A stretch of 64,000 nucleotides of DNA, from NCBI GenBank assembly GCA_001695595.3, contig MBPM02000003.1, positions 372,001 through 436,000 on the forward strand. Direction: 5' to 3'. Position numbers and translations under genes: made by a program. Shown one piece after another: positions 55,826 through 64,000 of this stretch (positions are counted from its first letter, which is position 1; each line of letters starts with the position of its first letter). The notes beneath the pieces are model-generated. The model was not told where the DNA came from, made no database searches, and worked only from the letters and a program-made list of their open reading frames with translations. The DNA is from Plasmopara viticola (lineage: Eukaryota > Oomycota > Peronosporomycetes > Peronosporales > Peronosporaceae).

Positions 55826-58198
55826 TTATTTCGGCATGGAAATGATGTACTGAAGAAGTTGCCGCTCTGAGATGCTTCCGTCAAGGCCAGGAATGCCCCC
55901 ACCTTCGCTAGCAACAAACTTAAAAATGGGCTCGTCGCACTCAAAACCGCCAAGGTTATACAAAGCCTCTGTCGGGGTGTAAATAGCGCCGTCGACCTCG
56001 TGTGTCACATTCTGGGCAAACTTTGTCAGCATGTACTCAGTCTTAGCTAGACGGAAGTGGTCTTTCATGCGCACACGAAACGGTTCATTTCCGTAGTCAA
56101 AGGATTTGTCCTATTGGCCACCACGATAAAAAGGTTAAGCACCTTTTTGCAGCCACAAAAATATTAAAACGTACGTTTTTACGAGGAACAATTATCTCGT
56201 TTTGCAAGCACTGCAGCCGCTTTTCCAGCTTCTTTCGCCAAATTGCTGTCCCCTCCAAAAATATGATATCGAAAGCCAGATAACGGGCTACCTTGGTGTC
56301 ATGGTCTTGATCCTCCACGATTAGTCCGTCGATCAACGTATTTGTCTGAAATTCATTCTAGAGAGAGCATAACATCAGTCTTGGCAATAATCTTTTCGCG
56401 TAAATACCTGCACAAACATACCAGCGCCCTCCTTCGAGGAAACTTCATTTCAACTTTGGTAAAAGTCATATTCCGGGATACGACGTACGTCCCGTCTGCA
56501 GTCACATAAAGAAGACAACGGCGACTACATTCACACGACAAAATGGTAAGTACAATGCACTTCACTCGACGACGCGAGCAAATCATACCCTCTTGCCCGC
56601 CAGGTTACAAGGTATGCCTTAGTCAAACAGCCCTTGCGCTTGTATGCTCCTTCTGCAACATGTGTCGCTGTAAAGGGAATAGTCTTGACGATTATAGTAT
56701 ATAGGTGTAAGTTTTTCATTATCATTGGCAGATTCACGCTAACGTGCTTACCTCGCATCCAGGAAAACCCTCAATACCTGTAAGTTTCTCTAAGGACGTG
56801 GTCAGCTTCCGATGCTCCTCCGATGAGGTATCAAGCGTCTCACCGTAGGCCAATGGCTCCACTTCATCTACCCACGAACGAATTTTTCGCCGCTTTGTCG
56901 GACGTGGTTCCTGGCGATGTGGAGGAATGTACATTGGAGCTTTGTACGCCGGGGGAGTGGGAAACCCGCTTAGTGGAACTGCTCGCTCAATCTCAACTGA
57001 AGTGGCATTTGAAGATATCCCACCGGGAGTCACAACCTTCTTACGCACAAATTTGTTCGCTCGATCCTGTTCCGTCACGACCTCAAAGCCAATCGACGAT
57101 CCGCTCTTGCGCTTACGAGTTTCATCATTTTCCCATCGCGGGGGAGATGGAACTGCTAGTCTTGTCGATTCGGACGGCAGCGTGCTAAAAAACTTGCGGT
57201 ATAATTGCTACAGGATATCAAACCACCAAAAGATAAAAAATACTGCCTTCTTGTTGCATGATGCAATAATCACACTACGCACCTCAAGATAATGCCGTGA
57301 AAAAATTCCAGATGTAGTTGATTGCGCAAACTCTTCCAATGCTGTGTCTAAATTCAGTCCACAATGCTTCACCAAGTAACTGCACTCATCCGCCCCAACA
57401 CATGCAACAGTCAGCTCTTCTTTCACCATTCCGATTGTTATGCTATGCACCTGACGACAAGATAGCCAACGAAGTCGTAGCCTTCTGCACCATATACAGC
57501 GACATCCATATCCTTGCGCTCGCCCTTAAGATGTTTTTCCATGGTCTCACAAAAGACCTCCACCATTTGGTCATCGTGTCCATCGCAATCTATTTTTGTT
57601 GCAAACGTAAGAGCCATAAGAAGTTTTCTGTAAGCTTCATGTTCATACAAGCATCCATAATCCCTTCTCCGCCTACCTTCGGGTATATCTGTACGCAGCT
57701 TAACGTATTGCACGTCCCAATCGTCCCATTCCCTACCGAAGCACCGTCCAGTGAGAGAGCGCCACAAGCAATGTAACATTAGCACAAATCACGCACTTGA
57801 TGTCGTGAAGAAAGATGTCGCTACCCGTTGCATCGATCACGAGCCCCACATCAACCACGGAGCCAGCGCGCGTATCCGCAATGAGCTTTTCCATGAGAGC
57901 CGAGGGCGCGTAGCTTTTTCGGGAAGTGAAGTGAATTTCGTAACTTTAACAAGTAAAAAAAAGAATTAATTGGTGCAATAAGGCAGCACACTACCACGAC
58001 GTACATGGAAGAGAGCGGCGCGCGGATGGGCAGAATGGGCGCGCTCTTAATGCGCGCTGTGTACTGCGGCGTGCGCTCGAACTGCTGCCATCGTGTTGCA
58101 TCCCATCGAAGCAGTTTTCGACCGCTGCTGCCATTCTTAAGCTGCTGGGCGGCCCGCAGCTTGGCTGCCACCTCTGCGCGGGTCGCGTCTTCACCCAT
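55826..58198 (-). CDS. mRNA capping enzyme-like protein lacking catalytic residues
   Basis: Nine exons (58198-58005, 57913-57797, 57732-57451, 57379-57283, 57207-56752, 56683-56589, 56524-56422, 56357-56175, 56110-55826) splice in phase to 603 residues. Residues 50-215 match the metazoan-type RNA triphosphatase (cysteine phosphatase) domain of capping enzymes (VVDVGLVIDAT, YVKLRTDIPEGRR, GYLVVSYLVKHCGLNLDTALEEF), but the HCxxGxxRTG loop reads VYGAEGYDFVG: the catalytic Cys and Arg are gone. After a linker, residues about 350-600 match the guanylyltransferase (TATHVAEGAYKRKGC, RYLAFDII, HEVDGAIYTP), but the nucleotide-accepting KxDG motif reads RARG and the DGE motif reads DGL. The OB-fold end is short or missing. 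Reading frame and splicing are intact, so a non-catalytic role is likely. Confidence 0.85.
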
Positions 58199-58311
58199 GA
58201 CTGACTGCGTTGGTAATGAAGGATTGAAGAGTGATGGTCCGTTGCTTTTTACCTTCCCCGTCTAAAGTGATAGAAAACAAACAATTTGACGCTAAACAGA
58301 CAGTTGCCTAG
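58199..58311. promoter_or_regulatory. Shared divergent promoter region, 113 bp
   Basis: Only 113 bp separate the start codons of the capping-like gene (minus) and the Sel1-repeat gene (plus). In the capping-like gene's frame the sequence is open from 58,260 after a CTTTAG acceptor-like site, so its true start could be slightly upstream. Confidence 0.4.
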
Positions 58312-59681
58312 ATGCAACGGGTACTTGGTGCATGGCGCAAATCCCGCGTAGCGCTTGCTAAGAAGGGCGATGAAGTAGATAATATTTTATCTCGAAGCTC
58401 AAACACAGATGCTAACATATGTGTCATGGCTACATATGCAGGAGCTGCAGGAGGTACTGACCAAGCTACGCAAGCTAGGTCAGCGCGCCACGCTAGAAGA
58501 GGTGTGTGTTCTTGTCGAAAAGATCGTTATCGCAGCAATACTGAGGCAATTGATGGTACAGTTCAAGCAGTCGCCACTAGTGGCTAATCTAAGCTCGTCC
58601 GCGCAATTCCATGGCCTGGGAAATATGATTTTCAACAATGCTGGCGACAATGACAAGGAGGTGCAAAAGGCGTTGCATGTGTGGAAAATTGCCATGGACA
58701 AGGTAGAAAGAGTAGCTGCGTTGCGTCAGTTGTATTGCACTTAGTCTGATGAATCGCGTACAGGGAAGCGAAAAGGCCAAATTTAGTTACGCGCTATGCA
58801 TGAAGAAGGGAATCGGTGAGAGATGTGCCAATGGCGGCCAGGCACTGGCTTTTAAGCTGACGGTATCAATTCTCACTGCAGGCTTTCAAAGAAAGGATGT
58901 CGTGGGTGCTGTCAAGCACTTTAAAGATGTGAGAGAGATGATTAATGTTTGGGTTGAGCTAAGAGACTTATGCGCTTTACCAGTTGGCCGCCATTGGACA
59001 TAAATGGGGAACTTTTGCGTATGCTGATGCCTTAAACAATGGTGAAGGCACGCGTAAAAATGAGAAAATGGCCTTCGAGCTGTACAAAAGTTGTGCGGAA
59101 GCTGGCATTACACCAGCCTACATGAACGTCAGCAACATGTACACATTCGGAACGGAAATACCAAAGGTAAGTCTTAGCCTTTTACTCAATTATGTCGGCT
59201 GCGTACTGAATTGTAGACTTGGAATTATCTGCAGAACGAGCAGGAAGCTTTGAAGTGGCTCATGAAGGCTGCTGAAGCTGGTGATCCAAGTGCTAAATCT
59301 CGGTTGGGTGAGTCCTACTCGCTTGGCAAGGGTGGTGTGCAGAAGAATCAGAATTTAGCTGTGCAATACTACAAGGAGGCGGCTAATGGCGGCATCGTTG
59401 CGGCGCAATTCAACCTTGGCTATTTATTTCTGGTTGGCGACGGAGTGCCACAAGACCCATTGCAAGCTGAGGCTCTATTTCGCAAGGCTGCCGAGAAGGG
59501 TTTTGTGATGGCCATGGTCAATCTCGCTCAAATGTACCGCAGTGGATACGGCAAGGTACCTAAGGATCTGAAGACGGCGCGCAAGTGGCTGGAACTGGCT
59601 GCTCCACACGATCCGAATGCAAAAGAACTATTGACGGCAATTTCGGAGCCAAAGGAAAAAATGAAAATTCAAAGAATTTAA
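58312..59681 (+). CDS. Sel1-like repeat protein
   Basis: Six exons (58312-58374, 58442-58702, 58764-58815, 58882-58928, 58984-59166, 59235-59681) give 350 residues with phases agreeing. The C-terminal two thirds hold five or more Sel1-like repeats (about 36 residues each), for example ALKWLMKAAEAGDPSAKSRLGESY, LAVQYYKEAANGGIVAAQFNLGYLF and AEALFRKAAEKGFVMAMVNLAQMY. These form a TPR-like solenoid for protein binding, often as adaptors in ER quality control or signalling. The N-terminus is basic (RKSR) with no clear signal peptide. Specific partner unknown. The C-terminus is 33 bp from the convergent transporter. Confidence 0.88.
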
Positions 59682-59714
59682 TTGATATCGATTCGGTAAT
59701 TTTGCACGATCTTT

Positions 59715-61151
59715 TTAAAAGCTGAAGACCGACTTTAACGCCTGGATTGTGCATATAATGCAGATAACGGAGCTTGTTACGAGGATTATCCAAGCAAAAA
59801 ATTTGCGACGGTCCGTGCTGGGTTTATCGCGCCGAATGCAAATGTAAGATACGCACGGCAAGACGTATGAGATTAAAAGACCAACGGTGGATCCCATAAG
59901 GTTCCAAACGATAGCTACGTTTGGTGAAAGAAATGCCATTGTGATGACGCTGGCCATGATGCCGATGGTAAGCAGCACGTGCACGAAAGTAGAGTTTGAC
60001 CATTGTCGCGAATCATCACTAAATGCTACGCCATCACTTGAGTGCAAAAGCCCAGTTCCCTCGTTGATAGACTCTTGCTCAAAATTACATTCCGCCAAAT
60101 CAGACGCATCATAAAGTTTAGTGCACGTGCTCATGATTCCACTGACAATCTTAGCAAGTCGAAGCACATTGGTCCGGCACGGCTGCATGATGAGCGACAA
60201 GTTTAACTGAATCGTCACAAGCAGCCCGAGTCGTCCGAGATTCACAAGAATATCGTTGTTATTAAAATTATTCAAAATGTCGCCTTGAACTCCGCGTTGT
60301 TGTTGGAATGCAAAGAGATATCCCATATTGCCAAATAGAGTATAGAATAGCCATGCAGAAAACATCGTAGACGCCACGATTTTCTTCAGACGGTGACGTG
60401 TGGGCTTGTGCAGCTCGCGATACACTGGCAACACATTAAAATGGCAGAGAAACGAAACGGAGATGATAGGGAAGGCATACACTACATCTGCCAGGCTGTC
60501 GGGAAATAGCTTAAGTGCGATCTGCGATTCCATCTGAGTGTTGCGCCGAATGAACGTAGTTTCTATCGCTCGGACTGTGATTGTAATCGCCAGTATCAGC
60601 ACTGACATAAGACCGAACATGGAGGTGAAGCGTAATGCATTCATAGAGCGTGCTAACAGCGCGGGCGACACGAGGAGCACGCAAATAATCGTCAGGACAT
60701 TCTGTTCCGTATTCGAAATGGGACGTTTATAAAGAAAACTCGCACCGAGCGAGCTGACCAGATCTTTGGTGAGGATGGTGTATGCAACGAGCGTTAGGAA
60801 CGTGAGCAGTACAAGCAGGACGACGGTAAAGTGACCTGCCTGCTTGCCGAGCGCCTTGCGCACCACTTCCTCGTAGGAGGCAGCACGACCGCGGCGACTG
60901 CAGCTCACAACAATGTAAAGGCTGAAGGTGGAGGAAGATGCAGCAATAATCATGAACAAAAATGCAACCACGAGTCCGCATTTGTCGAAAGCAAAGGGAA
61001 GTGACAGGATGCCACCACCGACGATTGTGCTAATAAGTGTGAAGATGGCGGATGGAGCCGTGGCGGTGCGTGTGGTAGCATGTGGTCCTGGGCTAAAGAA
61101 CTCATGGCTGTCACGATGGCGCTCATAGCGGTAGACGCCCCTATTGTTCAT
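59715..61151 (-). CDS. Amino-acid transporter, AAAP family
   Basis: Single-exon gene of 478 residues. About eleven hydrophobic segments are visible. The first carries the family motif IFTLISTIVGGGILSLPFAF, typical of the amino acid/auxin permease family (SLC32/36/38-like), which moves neutral amino acids with H+ or Na+. A hydrophilic loop at about residues 345-380 (acidic, Ser-rich) separates the last helices. The N-terminal 30 residues are charged and cytosolic. Length fits SLC38-type carriers. Cell location (plasma membrane or vacuole) cannot be told. Confidence 0.92.
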   Translation of the reverse strand: MNNRGVYRYERHRDSHEFFSPGPHATTRTATAPSAIFTLISTIVGGGILSLPFAFDKCGLVVAFLFMIIAASSSTFSLYIVVSCSRRGRAASYEEVVRKALGKQAGHFTVVLLVLLTFLTLVAYTILTKDLVSSLGASFLYKRPISNTEQNVLTIICVLLVSPALLARSMNALRFTSMFGLMSVLILAITITVRAIETTFIRRNTQMESQIALKLFPDSLADVVYAFPIISVSFLCHFNVLPVYRELHKPTRHRLKKIVASTMFSAWLFYTLFGNMGYLFAFQQQRGVQGDILNNFNNNDILVNLGRLGLLVTIQLNLSLIMQPCRTNVLRLAKIVSGIMSTCTKLYDASDLAECNFEQESINEGTGLLHSSDGVAFSDDSRQWSNSTFVHVLLTIGIMASVITMAFLSPNVAIVWNLMGSTVGLLISYVLPCVSYICIRRDKPSTDRRKFFAWIILVTSSVICIICTIQALKSVFSF

Positions 61152-64000
61152 GATGCCCAGCGAAGAAGACGACGTAGGAGATCTTGTTTTTATAATAGTA
61201 TATTTAAAAAATGTCTAGCGTTTCAAACCTGGTGTTCTGTTATTAGTACATTGCTAAAAAAAGTATGCTAATATATAGATATGTTTGATGAAAATTTCCA
61301 AGGATGGATCTCTTACGATTCTAAAAAGCAATGGTAAATAGTCTTGTGGGCAAAAAAGAAGCATGCGTCCACGTTTTATGTAGCGAGTATGTCGAGGTCA
61401 CACAGCACCTTGCACAGGGTAACTATCTAAGCGGCTTATAAACTGTTGGTGTGCACGGGTCAAATGTGCAATAGACCAAAATTAGAGATTGGGTAGTTTC
61501 ATGTTTGAAATCCCCATACCCTCCTCTATAAAATATGTAGGCTGCTTTGTGATTAGCTCAAAATCCGATTATCGATATTATCACTGAAAAAATGGCGGAT
61601 GCTAGCTAGACCCAATTAGACATTAAATTTGAGAATTAACCACGCGACACCTTCACTTTACAGCCAAATTCAGCGGTATAGCGAGGCAGTAAGATATCTT
61701 TCCAAAGCAGTTTGCTTCACTTTTCACACACCTTATATCCACATTAATTTAAATCCCAAGCATACTGCCAAAACATCACCCCAGCTGCTTGCGAGGTGAA
61801 CTTGTAGCGAAAGCAGGCAAAAAGCAAGGTCTTAGTAATTCTATCGTCCCTACGATAAAAATGGCAACGTATTAACTCTGTTGCAAATGCGCATCCATTG
61901 CAGCTCTTGCTTTCTCCAAGGAGGTGTATACAAGGGTCAAAAGCGGTGCAATAACGCTTGTAGTGTGGAAAAGGCTCAATCTTTGTGGTGAAGAGTTATG
62001 TTATATACATTTGTGAAAAAGGAATTTGCGGAATATTTGCGACGGACTGCGAAATTAGATTAGGATGACTTACACGGCTCTTTGTTTTTTGCTTTTTCGT
62101 AGTTCGGGGGTAAGCGATTTAATTTGCTTCCACAGTTTATAACTTGTTCTCATACAACCTAACATATATACTGATCATGTGCCTATCGAACCATCATTCC
62201 TTTATGGTCATCGTTAATGGAAAGTATCTTTTTAGTACAAAAGCTTGGCTTTATGTAAAACCCAATACATCCTCTCTCACTCAACTTTGAACCACATTCA
62301 TAAGATAGGTGGATGAGCATTCTTTGACTTTTACCAAAGAAGTTGATCTGACTGCAACGATAAATATGCGGCGAAAAAGTTTGTCAGTCGGTTAATTGAT
62401 TTGTAAATTACCCAGTCAAACCGTAGAAGGCTGCTCTAGTAATTAAATGTGCCTCCACGCCAACGATGGCATCGGCGCCTAAGGTTACACTCACACCAAA
62501 GACTGCGTCTTGATCGGCAAGTCGAAAGTGTATCGACAGCCATGGAGCCGTTAGAAATCAATTGAGGCTTAGAAATTAGTATTGAACACTCTCTTACTAA
62601 CGCTGGGTGCCAGGAGGAAGAGATTGAAATCGAAGCAGTCATTTCATGAAGCATCTCTTGAGGGGCTTGTAGCCAGAATTATGATAGCAGTTGGCGATAG
62701 ATTTGCGACTCTCCCGCCACCGTGTACCAACTTTGTCGCCTCCCAATCAGAGGTCTACTCACATTATCGACAACGGTTTGACGAGGAACGTGGTGAGCAT
62801 GCAGGCCATAGCGAAGCAGCGCACACATCTGCGCTTAGTACTGCGAAGCAAAGGCTTTTTCTCGAGAGGCACCTTTAAGAGAGATAAGCCTTATAAAATG
62901 AGCTATGATTTCAGCTTGACCTAACAATGGCTATGAGCATCGCATTGCATTTCACTTAAGCATTCTATACGGCGTCGTAGGAAGACGACAAAGGAGGCCT
63001 AGGGATGATTTTATTACCACGGTTCAACTGGGAAATTATTGTGGGATTTAAAGATTCGAAACAGGAAACTACAACCCGAAGCCTCGGTACGTTGGTCAGA
63101 CCTTCTAATCACCGTGAGCTTGGAGCACAAATTCTACAAACTAACTTCGAATATGTCTTAGCTTTAGCATGATGCTAAGTCAGTTGCTGGAAGCGTATGC
63201 TTCAAAACCATACCTCAAAGCGCATCGAAAGATCGCGGCCTACATACAAAGTGCAACTTGCCTCTGATTTTAGATCGCAACGGTCTTCAAACAATGGGCT
63301 GAGTCTCTGGCGTAGCGGCTTCTCAGGGATCCATGGAAAGTACTTTGCGAAAAAGTCATAGCACTTGCAAAACCGTCTTCGCTCAACTACGTGTTTTTCA
63401 TAAGACAATTCGAAGAAGTGTTTGCGTCTCATCTTTGTGCTTTTTTTGATAAGAAGCAGCGATTTATGCGTGCGAACGAGAGTGCTTGATACTACCCGTT
63501 AAATTGGCTTTGGCAATCAGGCCACCGTTTCTTCGGGCTGCCTCGGATCCTTGAGGCCCTTGTGGATGAAATGAACTTTTGGACTATGTGATCCACAAGC
63601 TTTACAGTCGAATCGAGTTAGCGAGAGACATCCATATATAGAAAAATCACATTTTTTGTAGCTAACAGCTGGATTTAAGCCTACATCATAAATAGTATTC
63701 GGTTGAGCTATGGTCAATATGATGATGACTTTGGGCACTATCAGCCGCCGCAAGGCCACCCGTACTCGCCTTACCAGCCATATTGAGTGTGAATCAGCGC
63801 CTGAACAGGTGCTTAAGCACTTCAAGACTTTTATGAGACCTGACGTAGATTTTCTTTGAATGACTCGCATTAAATGCTGAATGTTTCAACATCGTCCGGG
63901 AAGACTATTAGTGTATTTCCAGCCAATGTTGTAAGAAGTCCGAATGAACGAAGCTCGCCAAACGTACCCTTTGTTTTTGTATCTAATAATACAGTGTCAT
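61152..64000. other. Gene-poor stretch, 2.8 kb
   Basis: No gene was recognised. Several short frames (62,582-62,878 plus; 63,202-63,432 minus; 63,517-63,870 minus) are open, but none has a domain, signal peptide or splice-supported partner. No repeat or target-site duplication could be defined. Probably decayed repeats. Confidence 0.4.

Noticed and set aside
55826..58198. Plain pseudogene reading of the capping-like gene
   Set aside because: Nine exons keep phase and all splice sites are good, with no internal stop, which is unlikely for a decaying gene.
63517..63870. Minus-strand 117-codon frame
   Set aside because: It has a few cysteines but no recognised zinc or transposase motif, no splice partner and no neighbours; left as unassigned.

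Overview
The window is nuclear DNA from a eukaryote with short (about 47-90 bp) GT-AG introns, compact gene clusters and repeat-rich gaps between them. The gene set (alpha-kinase, degraded kinase genes, a TBC/PDZ/myotubularin fusion, an AAAP transporter, a short secreted ORF with an RXLR-like tetrapeptide, LINE, SINE and hAT debris) best fits an oomycete of the Phytophthora/downy mildew group. That assignment is inference; no marker gene settles it.

Layout. 1-10 kb: 3' end of an MFS transporter, a ZZ-finger protein, a USP14/Ubp6-type proteasomal deubiquitinase, a secreted purple acid phosphatase, two SINE insertions and a mitochondrial-type CoA-transferase. 10-22 kb: gene-poor, with a broken unassigned gene, a decayed LINE, a possible RXLR-like secreted protein and another SINE. 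22.7-32.2 kb: a TBC-PDZ-GRAM-myotubularin fusion, ALG2, an alpha-kinase, a kinase pseudogene and the SKI8/WDR61 WD40 protein. 32.2-38.6 kb: gene-poor, with pseudogenes and a possible LTR fragment. 38.6-42.1 kb: a three-layer nest of transposons (a SINE inside a hAT element inside an older SINE), with target-site duplications at each level. 42.6-61.2 kb: a dense cluster holding a ketoacyl-ACP synthase, a CEP89-like coiled-coil protein, the Phe-tRNA synthetase beta subunit, three proteins of unknown function (one with a predicted acylated N-terminus), a capping-enzyme-like protein, a Sel1-repeat protein and an amino-acid transporter. 61.2-64 kb: no gene recognised.

Most genes are housekeeping functions (ubiquitin recycling, N-glycan assembly, mitochondrial fatty-acid synthesis, translation, mRNA surveillance) and do not form one pathway. 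The strongest second-look items are (1) a nine-exon gene, intact in every exon phase, that looks like a bifunctional mRNA capping enzyme but has lost the catalytic residues of both domains; (2) a RabGAP fused to a phosphoinositide phosphatase with both active sites intact; (3) a well-delimited SINE family with a pentanucleotide tail and 9-14 bp target-site duplications. Exon boundaries were derived by hand from splice consensus and phase agreement; no database search was possible.
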